Shown here: piece by piece, positions 8,801 to 16,920 of the stretch | Numbering within the stretch: position 1 is the stretch's first letter | Layout: each line of letters starts with the position of its first letter | Assembly (NCBI RefSeq): GCF_023150065.1 | Contig: NZ_JAKLLN010000023.1 | Coordinates: 1-64,000, forward strand | Source of the DNA: Zoogloea sp. | GTDB taxonomy: Bacteria; Pseudomonadota; Gammaproteobacteria; Burkholderiales; Rhodocyclaceae | Length of the DNA stretch: 64,000 bases | Reading direction: 5' to 3' | Program-made: the position numbers and the translations under genes | The notes under the pieces: model-generated | The model's input: the letters and a program-made list of their open reading frames with translations, nothing else | Database searches by the model: none | What the model was told of the DNA's origin: nothing

Positions 8801-11729
8801 GGCGATGGATCTGCGCTTCGTGCAGGTCCCGCTGATGTGCGGGCACTACCGGGGCGACCCGATCTCCGGCGCCGAGGCGGTCATCGACCGCTGGCTGGTA
8901 GACGGCGCCCTCAGCCACCGCCAGCGTCTGGGCATCCACACCGGGGATCTGGGCAACGCCACCGTGGCCCTGGCCCCCCGCAGCCGCGAAGAGCGCCTGC
9001 GCGGGACCGGCCGCGGCGCCGTGGTGGTGGGGCTTGGGGAAATGGGCAAGCTGTCGGCCGAGGGCGTCACCGAAGCCGTCCGCGCCGGCGCGCTGCGCTA
9101 CCTGCTCCACGCCGCCGATCGCTACACCGAGGAGGCCGTAGCCGGCGGTACCACCCAGGCCGACGGAGAAATCGAGCTGAGCCTGGCCAGCCTGCTGATC
9201 GGCACCAACTCCGCCGCCCAGCTGGACGGCGCCGATGCGCTCAAGGCCATCGTGCTGGGGGTGCTGCGGGCCAACCGGGAGTTCGCCGAAGGGGCCGTGG
9301 GCCGCGACGGGGCCCGTCGGGCCGTGATCACCCGCCTCGAACTGATCGAGGTCTACCGGGACGCCGCCCTCTCCGCAGCCCACGCCCTGCGTCAGCTCGA
9401 CGAGGTGCTGGCCAGCGATCTGCTGCGCCTCGAAGCACGCCTGGACATCGCCGAAGAGCTGCAGACCGGCGAAGGCGTGCGTCAGCGCCTCAGCCTGACC
9501 CCCTTCGGCGACTACTGGCCGCGCCTGGCAGTCAGCGACGCCGACGGGGACGACACTGACCGCGACGACGGCGCCCCCGTGGTGCGTCACGCCCGGCGCC
9601 TGCGCTTTGTTTACATGGGTGAGAAGGCCCGCGCCGAATCCATCATCCAGCAGCGCCAGCCAGGCCTGGTGGAAACCCTGGTGGACCGGACCCTCAACGG
9701 TCCGGGCAGCACCTCCTACTCGCCAGACACCCGCTTCGGCAACACCCTCTTCCAGCTGCTCGTCCCCCTCGAGTTCAAGGCCGTGGCCCGCAAGACCAGC
9801 AACCTGATCCTGGTGGTGGACGAGGGCACCGCCAACCTGCCCTGGGAGATGCTGGAGGCCGACGGTCAGCCCCTCATCCGCAGTACCCGGATGGTGCGCC
9901 AGTTCGCCACGACCGCCTTCCGCCGCGAGGTGATCCGCACCGACGCCCTGAGCGCCTGCGTGATCGCCAACCCGAGCAGCGAGGGCTTCCATGCCCAGTT
10001 CGGCCCGCCGGGCTGGAAGGCTACGCCCAGACCCGACGGCAGCCCGGGCTGGGATGAGCTCCCCAGTCTTGCTGAAGCGGCCCGCGAAGGCGAAGCCGCG
10101 GTGGCTGTACTGGAAGCCTCCGGCTACGACGTCAATCACATCCCCCCCGACGCCACCGCCACCCAGGTGTTCGCCGGCCTCTTCGCCCGCCCCTGGCGGA
10201 TCGTGGTGATCTGTGCCCATGGCATCTATGCCCGCCAGGCCCGGGACGGCAGCTGGCGCAGCGGCGTGGTGCTGTCCGACGGGCTGCTCCTGTCGGCCAC
10301 CGAGATCGCCCTGATGGAGAACGTGCCCGACCTGGTCTATCTGAGCTGCTGCAACCTGGGCAAGGCCGGCATCAATGAAGGCGGAGGCAACCGCCTCGCC
10401 GCCAGCCTGGCCCGGGAGCTCATCGACATGGGGGTGCGCTGCGTGGTGGCGGCCGGCTGGGAAGTGCGCGACGACGCCGCCCGGACCTTCGCCGAGGCCT
10501 TCTTCGGGCAGATGACGATTCAGGGCGCCCGCTTCGGCGATGCCATCTTCAAGGCCCGCAATGCCACCTTCGACACGCACCCGGACTGCAACACCTGGGG
10601 CGCCTACCAGGCCTACGGCGACCCGGCCTTCCAGCTGCGGCAGGCTCCCCGGGTGGAGCGGGACGACGCGCCGATGCAGGCGCCCGACGAGCTGATCGAC
10701 TGGCTGGAGCAGCGCCGGCTGGACTGCCGGCTGCCCGGCGGCGGCGGTGACTTCAAGACCCTGACCCGCCGGATCACCACCCGCCTCAACGCCGTTCCGG
10801 CCGCCTGGCAGGCCCGGCCCGACCTCCAGGCCGCCCTGGGGCGCCTCTACGCCGAATATCAGGGCGCTGGTTTCGAGGCCGCCAGGAGCGCCCTGCTCCA
10901 GGCCGTCGCCGCGGATTCGTCCCTGTACGGGGTACCCATCGCCAGTATCGAGCTGCTCGCCAACATCGAGGCCCGGGAAGCCGCCCGCCGAAGCGAGGCA
11001 GGCTCGCCCCCCGATCTGCAGCGCCTGGCCGAGGCCAGCGCCCTGCTCGACACCGCCATCGGGCGGCTCGAAGCCCTGCTCACCCGGCTCGGCCCCGCCA
11101 CCCCCAACCCCGAGCGCCAGTTCCTCCTGGGCAGCGCCCTCAAGCGCAAGGCCCTGCTGGCGGTCCGCAGCCAGCGGGGGTGGGCGGAGGTCGCCGGGCT
11201 GCTGACCCAGGCCCGGGATGCCTACGCCACCGGCGAGGGCGACCCGGCCACCCCCGGCTGGAACCCCTACGGGCGCATCAACCGCGTGCAGCTCGACGCC
11301 CTGCTCGGCCAGCCCGGTGCCACCGACGCCGACGTGGAGGTGTGTATCACCGCCACCCGGGCGCGTTTCCGCCGGAGCTTCGATTTCTTCGACGCCGTGA
11401 TGCAGGCCGATGCCGCCCTCGCCCAGTGGCTGAGGACAGATCAAACCCCCGCCGGCACAGGCTCCCCGGCCGACTATCTGCTGGCCACCTACCGGGACGC
11501 CATCCAGTCCCTGGCCCCCTCGCCCCGGGCCATCGATTCGGTGGTACGCCAGCTGGACCTGCTGTGCGAGTTCCTCGCAGGCCGGAAGCAGGCCGGCGAC
11601 ACGGACCGGGCCGCAGTGTTGCAGGCGGTGGCGCAAGGCCTGAGCGGCCGGCCCGGCGCAGGCGAAGACAGCACCGCCGCCACCAGAAAACCGCGGCGGC
11701 GCTCGGCAAGCCCCAGGACAAACGCCTGA
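5811..11729 (+). CDS. giant CHAT-domain protein with two alpha/beta-hydrolase units
   Basis: A 1972-residue protein. Region by region: residues ~215-540 form an alpha/beta hydrolase with oxyanion motif HGTG (223-226), nucleophile Ser288 in THSRGG, possible acid Asp508/510 and His535. Residues ~600-930 form a second PGAP1/lipase-like unit (VPGIMGSHLK, Ser704 in AHSMGG, His915 in DHMGL). Residues ~980-1150 resemble the macro-like N-domain of M17 leucyl aminopeptidase (VPLMCGHYRGD, VVVGLGEMGKLS). Residues ~1340-1640 are a CHAT peptidase with DEGTANLPWEMLE, His1470 in CAHGIY and Cys1513/1514 in LSCCNLG. The C-terminus (~1650-1972) is helical and TPR-like. No membrane segment or signal is seen. 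ATG 5811 has GAGG at 5799-5802. CHAT proteases are paired with effectors in known bacterial immunity systems; here effector-like hydrolases are fused in cis. Confidence 0.88.
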   Translation: MSSPAPRPLFRLPLGHQAQGDTPSLPGTLSIPGSRAADGRTETLLPNVSVKRSWTLAPASRSSDAPSSEALGDDIGLLALETVDGSTVFMHADVLAAQLRRTRPELLDADGAIDFARFRDNRATTRGAADWIWRKISELEIGRDEIIDAALEQLREKLEDKAVDWASRKGAKALMEAIESRLAGPPGIYAWRGGELTPADRCTEGSPQLAAALAAGPALLFIHGTGSHTLSGFGALPASKAWREIDNAFSGRIFGFEHRTFSESPIDNALRLLRTLPDDARLHLVTHSRGGLVGDLLALDPHDPQLDELIEQYTRPPRPDEADAERQDPALKAERLKGEALEQAALRELVGLMKQKRLRIERYVRVGCPARGTALLSDNLDLFLSGLLNGVRRFGAWGVGALVGSAASPVAGETAKRITNEALRFLTRVVLEIADKRIQPGVVPGIEAMLPEAPIGTLLGRAAMAPSVRVALIAGDVEGDPNSFFHRVGVMFVDWALFDRARNDLVVDTDSMYGGLANRARGVRAIYVHGPQVNHFRYFRDDVKSRNVPLPTALHQWLVAPDPDRLEPWQPLGLPEPDAVRPRRVSRGGDERPADSMPVVVYVPGIMGSHLKADNQRVWLAPLALASGKLTRIAMDSGRGVSTDGLVDLAYGELADWLDGSHRVVRFDYDWRQPILALGQRLATTLREALVSHPNQPVRILAHSMGGLVTRAAFAADSTLWRDIVARPGGRLLMLGTPNNGSHLFVETLLGQSDTIRTLARADLQHGMQAILDIVAGFPGAVHLLPAPGFVDTAGVAEHDFYAEQTWVDLAALNNDFWFGRHLAGRPAQATLQAASDFWKAVADTRWVQEAPERIAYVFGQADNTPCGLLIQRDGDTPVGVALRGTPNGDGSVTWKSGYLAGLPEDRYWYMPADHMGLTSTEKYFGEIQSLLAQGSASRLGRLPVSRGAAEADRLTCYRGGPPPAYPTPLELTSRALGGRPRVQIRGSRRALAVSVRAMDLRFVQVPLMCGHYRGDPISGAEAVIDRWLVDGALSHRQRLGIHTGDLGNATVALAPRSREERLRGTGRGAVVVGLGEMGKLSAEGVTEAVRAGALRYLLHAADRYTEEAVAGGTTQADGEIELSLASLLIGTNSAAQLDGADALKAIVLGVLRANREFAEGAVGRDGARRAVITRLELIEVYRDAALSAAHALRQLDEVLASDLLRLEARLDIAEELQTGEGVRQRLSLTPFGDYWPRLAVSDADGDDTDRDDGAPVVRHARRLRFVYMGEKARAESIIQQRQPGLVETLVDRTLNGPGSTSYSPDTRFGNTLFQLLVPLEFKAVARKTSNLILVVDEGTANLPWEMLEADGQPLIRSTRMVRQFATTAFRREVIRTDALSACVIANPSSEGFHAQFGPPGWKATPRPDGSPGWDELPSLAEAAREGEAAVAVLEASGYDVNHIPPDATATQVFAGLFARPWRIVVICAHGIYARQARDGSWRSGVVLSDGLLLSATEIALMENVPDLVYLSCCNLGKAGINEGGGNRLAASLARELIDMGVRCVVAAGWEVRDDAARTFAEAFFGQMTIQGARFGDAIFKARNATFDTHPDCNTWGAYQAYGDPAFQLRQAPRVERDDAPMQAPDELIDWLEQRRLDCRLPGGGGDFKTLTRRITTRLNAVPAAWQARPDLQAALGRLYAEYQGAGFEAARSALLQAVAADSSLYGVPIASIELLANIEAREAARRSEAGSPPDLQRLAEASALLDTAIGRLEALLTRLGPATPNPERQFLLGSALKRKALLAVRSQRGWAEVAGLLTQARDAYATGEGDPATPGWNPYGRINRVQLDALLGQPGATDADVEVCITATRARFRRSFDFFDAVMQADAALAQWLRTDQTPAGTGSPADYLLATYRDAIQSLAPSPRAIDSVVRQLDLLCEFLAGRKQAGDTDRAAVLQAVAQGLSGRPGAGEDSTAATRKPRRRSASPRTNA

Positions 11730-11906
11730 AAGCCGGGCCGGGCCCACCCCGGCCCGCGCCCGAAGATGGTGCGCGCCCGCCAGGCATGCACCATCCCCGC
11801 ACCGACACACCCCGCTTTGGTGCGGACAAAGCCCCAAAGGACGCCGGAACAGCCCTTCTGCTGCATGGCACAAGGCTTGCTAATTCCTGCCATCAGAGGA
11901 GTCGTG

Positions 11907-14639
11907 ATGGCAGAAACCAAATCTACCTGTTGTTACTGTGGCGTCGGCTGCGGTGTTGTGATCGAACATGAAGCCGGGCGCATTGTCGGCGTAAAGGGCG
12001 ACCCGGATCATCCGGCCAACTTCGGCCGCCTGTGCACCAAGGGCTCGACCCTGCACCTCTCCAGCGCCCCGGAAACCCTGATCGCCCGGGCGCTTTACCC
12101 CGAACTGCGCAGTGACCGTACCCAGCCCCGTGAGCGGGTGAGCTGGGACACGGCTCTGGATGCCGCCGCCGAGCGCTTCGCCGCCATCGTCGCCGAGCAC
12201 GGCCCCGACGCCGTTGCCGTTTATGGCGCCGGCCAGCTGCTGACCGAGGACTACTACGTCTTCAACAAACTGGTGAAGGGCCTGATCGGCACCAACAACC
12301 TCGACACCAACTCCCGCCTCTGCATGTCCAGCGCCGTGGCCGGCTACAAGCTGAGCCTGGGCGCCGATGCCCCGCCCTGCAGCTACGAGGACATCGCCCA
12401 CACCCGCGCCCTGTTCATCACCGGCAGCAACACCGCCTTCGCCCACCCCATCGCCTTCCGCCGCATCGAGGACGCCCGCAAGGCCAATCCGGACATGCAG
12501 CTGGTGGTCATCGACCCCCGCCGCACCGACACGGCCGAGGCCGCCGACCTGCACCTGCCCCTCTTGCCCGGCACCGACATCGCCCTCTACAACGCCATGC
12601 TCCACGTCATGCTGTGGGAAGGCTGGGTGGACCGGGATTACGTGGAGGCCCACACCGAAGGCTTCGATGCGCTGAAGAAGATCGTCCGCGAATACACGCC
12701 GAGCATGGCGGCGACGATCTGCGGTCTGGAGCGCAAGGCCATCGAGCAGGCGGCGCAGATCTTCGCCACCTCGCCGGCAACCCTGTCCATGTACTGCCAG
12801 GGGCTCAACCAGTACAGCTTCGGCACCCACAACAACTCGGCCCTGATCAACCTGCACCTGGCCACCGGCCAGATCGGCCGCCCCGGCGCCGGCCCCTTCT
12901 CCCTCACCGGCCAGCCCAATGCCATGGGCGGGCGCGAGGTAGGTGGCCTGGCCAACCTGCTCTCCGCCCACCGGGACATGGCCAACCCCCAGCACCGGGC
13001 CGAAGTCGCCGCCCTGTGGGGAGTGGAAAACGTCCCCGAGAAGCCGGGCAAGAGCGCCGTGGAGCTGTTCGAAGGGCTGAAGTCCGGCGAGGTCAAGGCG
13101 GTGTGGATCGCCTGCACCAACCCGGCCCAGTCGATGCCCGACCAGGCCCTGATCCACGAGGCCCTGCAGAAAGCCGAATTCGTCGTCGTACAGGAAGCCT
13201 TCGGCCACACCGAAACCTGTGCCCACGCCGATCTCCTGCTCCCCGCCAGCACCTGGGGCGAGAAGGAAGGCACCGTCACCAACTCGGAGCGCACCATCAG
13301 CCGCGTCCGAGCCGCCGTGTCCACGCCGGGTGAAGCCCGCCACGATTGGGCGATCGTGGTGGATTTCGCCCGGCGTCTGGGCATCCGCCTGGGCAAGGGA
13401 GACCTTGCCGCGCGGATGTTCCCGTACACCACGCCCGAGCAGATCTGGAACGAGCACCGGGAGTCCACCCGCGGACGCGACCTGGACATCACCGGTCTCA
13501 GCTACGCCCTGCTCGAAAACACCGGCCCCCAGCAGTGGCCCTTCCCCGAAGGCGCCAGCCAGGGCAAGGTCCGGCTCTATGAGGACGGCGTCTTCCCGAC
13601 AGCCTCGGGCCGCGCCCGTTTTGTGGTCACCGAACACCGTATCACCGCCGAATCGCCGAGCGCCCGCTACCCGCTGCACCTCAACACCGGCCGCCTGCGT
13701 GACCAGTGGCACGGCATGAGCCGCACCGGCCTGGTCGCCCGCCTCTACAGCCACGAAGCCGAGCCCCTGCTGCACATGCACAAGGACGACATGGAGCGGC
13801 GCGGCCTGGTTGGCGGCGACCTGGTGCAGGTGAAGAGCAAGCGTGGTGCCGTGGTACTGAAGGTGATCGAATCGGCCACCCTGCGCCCGGGCCAGACCTT
13901 CCTGCCGATGCACTGGGGTGGCAACACCATGGGCGGCCAGGGGGTCAACGTGCTGCTTCCGCGCAACTTCGACCCCTTCTCCAAGCAGCCCGAGCTCAAG
14001 CACGCGGCGGTACAGGTGGCCAAATACACCGCCGGCAAGGCCCTGGTGGCCATGCGCCGCTCGGAACCCGATGCCGAAGGCCGCCTGCAGCCCAATCCCC
14101 TGGACGTAATGGACAAGCTGCGCCGCTGGCTGCCGCACTTTCCCTATGCCAGCCTGACCCTGTCGGGACGCACCTCACCCGTCGTGGTGCTGAAGGCCCG
14201 CGGCGAGGAACTCGCCCCGGCCCTGCTCGAAGCCCTGGACCGGGACCTGGCCCTGGACGACCCCACCCAGGTGCTGTCCTACCAGGACAGCCGCAAGGAC
14301 GTGGCAAAACGGGCCCGGGTGACTGGCGACTCCTTGAGCGCCGTCCGCCTGGCCGGAGAAACCAAGGCCGCCGAATGGCTGGCCGACATGATGGTGCAAG
14401 GGCACTCGGCTGCCGCGGTGCGCCCCTGGCTGCTCGCCCCCCTGACCCAGCCTCCGGCGGGTCAGGCAGCGCGGGGCAAGGTGATCTGCAACTGCTTCGA
14501 TGTGGCCGAGGACGACATCCTGGCGGCCTTCCGCAGCGGAGAATCCCTCGAAGCCCTGCAGACGCGCACCAAGTGCGGCACCAACTGTGGCTCGTGCCTG
14601 CCCGAGCTGAAGCGGCTCGGGCAAAGCGTCAAACACTGA
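11907..14639 (+). CDS. nasA: assimilatory nitrate reductase catalytic subunit
   Basis: A 910-residue molybdopterin oxidoreductase. The N-terminal [4Fe-4S] motif has Cys8, Cys11 and Cys15, with the fourth cysteine in RLCTKGS. The central part carries bis-MGD binding segments (GAGQLLTEDYYV, NTNNLDTNSRLCMSSA, GSNTAFAHP, VVIDPRRTDTAE), and the C-terminus has the molydopterin dinucleotide-binding barrel. Residues ~850-905 form a BFD-like [2Fe-2S] domain (CNCFDV, TKCGTNCGSC), which is diagnostic of NasA rather than periplasmic NapA. It reduces nitrate to nitrite in the cytoplasm for assimilation. No nirBD or transporter is adjacent. ATG 11907 is chosen because the cluster begins at residue 8 as in the family. 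Confidence 0.93.
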   Translation: MAETKSTCCYCGVGCGVVIEHEAGRIVGVKGDPDHPANFGRLCTKGSTLHLSSAPETLIARALYPELRSDRTQPRERVSWDTALDAAAERFAAIVAEHGPDAVAVYGAGQLLTEDYYVFNKLVKGLIGTNNLDTNSRLCMSSAVAGYKLSLGADAPPCSYEDIAHTRALFITGSNTAFAHPIAFRRIEDARKANPDMQLVVIDPRRTDTAEAADLHLPLLPGTDIALYNAMLHVMLWEGWVDRDYVEAHTEGFDALKKIVREYTPSMAATICGLERKAIEQAAQIFATSPATLSMYCQGLNQYSFGTHNNSALINLHLATGQIGRPGAGPFSLTGQPNAMGGREVGGLANLLSAHRDMANPQHRAEVAALWGVENVPEKPGKSAVELFEGLKSGEVKAVWIACTNPAQSMPDQALIHEALQKAEFVVVQEAFGHTETCAHADLLLPASTWGEKEGTVTNSERTISRVRAAVSTPGEARHDWAIVVDFARRLGIRLGKGDLAARMFPYTTPEQIWNEHRESTRGRDLDITGLSYALLENTGPQQWPFPEGASQGKVRLYEDGVFPTASGRARFVVTEHRITAESPSARYPLHLNTGRLRDQWHGMSRTGLVARLYSHEAEPLLHMHKDDMERRGLVGGDLVQVKSKRGAVVLKVIESATLRPGQTFLPMHWGGNTMGGQGVNVLLPRNFDPFSKQPELKHAAVQVAKYTAGKALVAMRRSEPDAEGRLQPNPLDVMDKLRRWLPHFPYASLTLSGRTSPVVVLKARGEELAPALLEALDRDLALDDPTQVLSYQDSRKDVAKRARVTGDSLSAVRLAGETKAAEWLADMMVQGHSAAAVRPWLLAPLTQPPAGQAARGKVICNCFDVAEDDILAAFRSGESLEALQTRTKCGTNCGSCLPELKRLGQSVKH

Positions 14640-14650
14640 GAAGGAAGGAT

Positions 14651-14680
14651 ACCGGGGGAAAGTGCCATCTTGCCCCCGGT
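14651..14680. terminator. hairpin between convergent nasA and hydrolase 1 genes
   Basis: Arms accggggg (14651-14658) and cccccggt (14673-14680) pair perfectly, and three further inner pairs extend the stem after one mismatch. It lies in the 49-base gap between two convergent genes. There is no long U tract, so intrinsic termination is plausible, not certain. Confidence 0.5.
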
Positions 14681-14688
14681 GGAAGGAC

Positions 14689-15576
14689 TCAGCGGGCCAG
14701 ACCTCTGGCCTGCAGCCAGGCATGGGTCGCCTCGGCAACGGCCTGGGCCTCTCCGGGGCCGGAGAAGGTATGGTCGGCCTCGGCAAAGCGGGTGATGTCC
14801 AGATCGGCACCAGCCAACGCCTTGCGCCATTCGGCACTCGACTTGCAGGTATCGTCGAACTCCCGCGCCACGTAGTCGTGCCCGCTCAGGAAGATGGCCA
14901 GCGGGCCCTTGCGCCCCACCAGCCCCCGGGCCATGCGCTCGGGGAAAGGGCCGGCGGCGTCGCTGGCAATGGCTGCGCCGGCATCGGCCGGTGCCTTGCG
15001 GGCCGCACGCACAAAGGAAAACAGGCTGCCGAAGGATTTGAGAAAGCTCACCTGGCCACTGCCAAGCTTCTTCCAGAACGAGGGGTCGGTGATGCGCTGC
15101 AGGTAATAGTGCTTGAGGAAGACCTTGGCCTCGCCGGCCTGGGTGTGCACCCAAGGGTTCAGCAACACGGACGCCACCACCCGCAGATCCCGCTGCGCGG
15201 GGTACAGGCACACGGCGCTGGCACCGTCGCACAAGCCCCACAGCACCACCTGACGCAGCCCCGGACAGGCCTTCAGGAAAGCGCCGATGGCCGCCTCCAC
15301 GTCCTCACTGACGGATTCAAAGTCCCGGGCCGGGCCGGTGGCATCGCCCATGCCACGGTAGTCGAAGCGCATGCAGGGCACCCCCTGCGCAGCCAGATGG
15401 CGCGCCAGCAGCACGAACTGGCGGTGGGAGCCGGCCCGGTACTGGGGCCCGCCGACAATGACCAGCACGCCGGTTTCGGCCACCGCCTCGGGCGCCGAGA
15501 CGACCCCCACCAGGGATTCCCCGGCGCAATCGAACAGCACGGCACGATCCTGCCAGTTGCGCGGCGCGGCGGTCAT
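14689..15576 (-). CDS. hydrolase 1, exosortase A system-associated
   Basis: A 295-residue alpha/beta hydrolase of the family found only beside exosortase A (XrtA/EpsH) loci. Motifs: VIVGGPQYRAGSHRQFVLLAR near the oxyanion region, FDYRGMGDA, and the nucleophile elbow GLCDGAS with Cys116 where most hydrolases have Ser. The C-terminus has ADHTFSG, giving the catalytic His. Substrate is unknown; the genetic context suggests handling an acyl or glycan intermediate in exopolysaccharide production. Its start overlaps the stop of hydrolase 2 (ATGA, 15573-15576), so the two are translationally coupled. Confidence 0.87.
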   Translation of the reverse strand: MTAAPRNWQDRAVLFDCAGESLVGVVSAPEAVAETGVLVIVGGPQYRAGSHRQFVLLARHLAAQGVPCMRFDYRGMGDATGPARDFESVSEDVEAAIGAFLKACPGLRQVVLWGLCDGASAVCLYPAQRDLRVVASVLLNPWVHTQAGEAKVFLKHYYLQRITDPSFWKKLGSGQVSFLKSFGSLFSFVRAARKAPADAGAAIASDAAGPFPERMARGLVGRKGPLAIFLSGHDYVAREFDDTCKSSAEWRKALAGADLDITRFAEADHTFSGPGEAQAVAEATHAWLQARGLAR

Positions 15577-16406
15577 GAAAAATCCTCCAGCACCTTCACG
15601 GATGCTTCAATCAGCCCCGGGCACAGCTCGATCTCCTGGGTTTGCCAGAACGCCGGGCCGGCCACCGCCTCGGCGCGAACCTGCACACCGGCCTTCGACC
15701 AGCGCTCCACCAGCACCCTCAGGGCGGGCGAGACTTCGCTTCGATCGGGGGGACCGACTTCGAAAGCAGCCACCGGCGCCCCATAGGCGGCCGGCAGGCT
15801 CAGCGTCGCCGCCTCCATGCCACTCGCCAGGGCGGCAGACAGGCTGTATCCGGCGATCTCCACCGTGTCGCCAGCCTGCAGACTGCCGCGGATGGCCTCC
15901 ATGGAAGCCTTGGCGTCCGCATCGGCGAGCATCTCGCCGGCGGCCTTGAGGCGGAGGAACTGGGTAAGGTGCTGACGACCATTGGCCACAGGCTGCCACA
16001 GCAGAAAGGGCGCAACCACGCCGCTTGTGCGCAGCCAGTCGGACAGCACGAGGGCACCGCTGCGCAAGCTCCAAAAGGCTACGGGGCCGGAGAGATGCTC
16101 CGCAGCCCAGGCCCAGGCATCGTGCACATCCCCGCTCCAGGCCGCCCAACTGGCGTCACCGAAATCACCGTCGCTGTCACCGCAACCGGTGAGGTCCACC
16201 TGCAGGGTGTTCCAGCCACAGCCGGCAAAAGCCGCAGCAGCCAGGGCCACCATACGCCGGGACTTGTTCATCTCCTCGGCGAAGGCATGAACGAAGATGA
16301 GGGTACCTATGGGGGCTTCAGCGCGGGTCAGCAGGCAGAAGCGACCTCCTGCCGTCACCCCGCCCGGGAGGAAGAACGCCTCCCGCCGGGGCAGGACGCC
16401 CGCCAC
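15573..16406 (-). CDS. hydrolase 2, exosortase A system-associated
   Basis: A 277-residue alpha/beta-hydrolase-like protein paired with hydrolase 1 in exosortase A loci. FVHAFAEEMNKSRRM and VDLTGCGDSDG mark the family. The elbow position reads WSLRSGA, with an arginine (about residue 115) where the nucleophile would be, so it may not be a classical hydrolase. The start is GTG at 16406, immediately after the stop of the acyl carrier protein gene (16407-16409). The tight ACP-hydrolase 2-hydrolase 1 order suggests work on a carrier-bound group. Confidence 0.84.
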   Translation of the reverse strand: MAGVLPRREAFFLPGGVTAGGRFCLLTRAEAPIGTLIFVHAFAEEMNKSRRMVALAAAAFAGCGWNTLQVDLTGCGDSDGDFGDASWAAWSGDVHDAWAWAAEHLSGPVAFWSLRSGALVLSDWLRTSGVVAPFLLWQPVANGRQHLTQFLRLKAAGEMLADADAKASMEAIRGSLQAGDTVEIAGYSLSAALASGMEAATLSLPAAYGAPVAAFEVGPPDRSEVSPALRVLVERWSKAGVQVRAEAVAGPAFWQTQEIELCPGLIEASVKVLEDFS

Positions 16407-16655
16407 TCAGGCAAGCTTTCCGTTCACGAAATCGACGAGCGAACCGACCGTTGCGAAGGTGGATCCGTCAATCTCGTCGTCTTCCACGACGAAGCCGAAG
16501 CGCTCTTCCATCATGTTGATCAGACCGACGACCGCCATGGAGTCGAGATCAGGCAGGGCCCCCAGCAGCGGGGTATCCAGCTCGAACCGGGCAGCAGCGC
16601 CACCCAGACTCAGGACTTCGTCGAGAATCGACAACACTTCGTTCTTCGTATCCAA
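16407..16655 (-). CDS. acyl carrier protein (exosortase A-associated)
   Basis: An 82-residue acidic acyl carrier protein. The phosphopantetheine serine is Ser39 in DLDSMAVV. I place the start at TTG 16655, giving MDTKNEVLSILDEVL, because GGAG lies 7 bases upstream and the family starts there; a GTG at 16694 would add 13 residues. First gene of a minus-strand operon with hydrolases 2 and 1. It presumably carries the acyl group activated by the ligase encoded at 19124-20728, in a pathway dedicated to the PEP-CTERM/exosortase polysaccharide system. Confidence 0.85.
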   Translation of the reverse strand: MDTKNEVLSILDEVLSLGGAAARFELDTPLLGALPDLDSMAVVGLINMMEERFGFVVEDDEIDGSTFATVGSLVDFVNGKLA

Positions 16656-16741
16656 AAGCAGACTCCAGTCGGGAAAATCCAAGTATGCAGACACAAGACC
16701 GCCCCGGGCAACGCCGGAAACGGCAGGCTTGATATCATCAC

Positions 16742-16747
16742 ATTATA
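16742..16747 (-). promoter_or_regulatory. -10 element for the ACP-hydrolase operon
   Basis: On the minus strand this reads TATAAT, a perfect -10. It would start transcription near 16735, about 80 bases before the TTG start of the ACP gene. No good -35 is seen 17 bases upstream (GTCCGC), so an activator may be needed. The 16656-16920 gap is the divergent control region for both halves of the exosortase locus. Confidence 0.4.
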
Positions 16748-16920
16748 TGCGACACGCTCCTCCGGCGGACCGTGAAGTACGTTGCAGAGCCGCGGCACCG
16801 GGAACAATCAGGTCAAATTATCCTTGTTTTGCATTTTTCCACAGTACCCGGACAGGCTTAGCGGTTACCTTTCGCGCCTGCCGGCTCCCGGCACCCTCGC
16901 GCCCCTGGCCCTGTCCGACA

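Noticed and set aside
4986-11873. A 2295-codon minus-strand open frame opposite the caspase and CHAT genes
   Set aside because: It is rich in Gly/Gln/His/Val with no recognisable domain, the usual antisense shadow in high-GC DNA. The plus strand has clear catalytic motifs.
11880-14138. Long minus-strand open frame opposite nasA
   Set aside because: Same shadow composition; nasA motifs on the plus strand are unmistakable.
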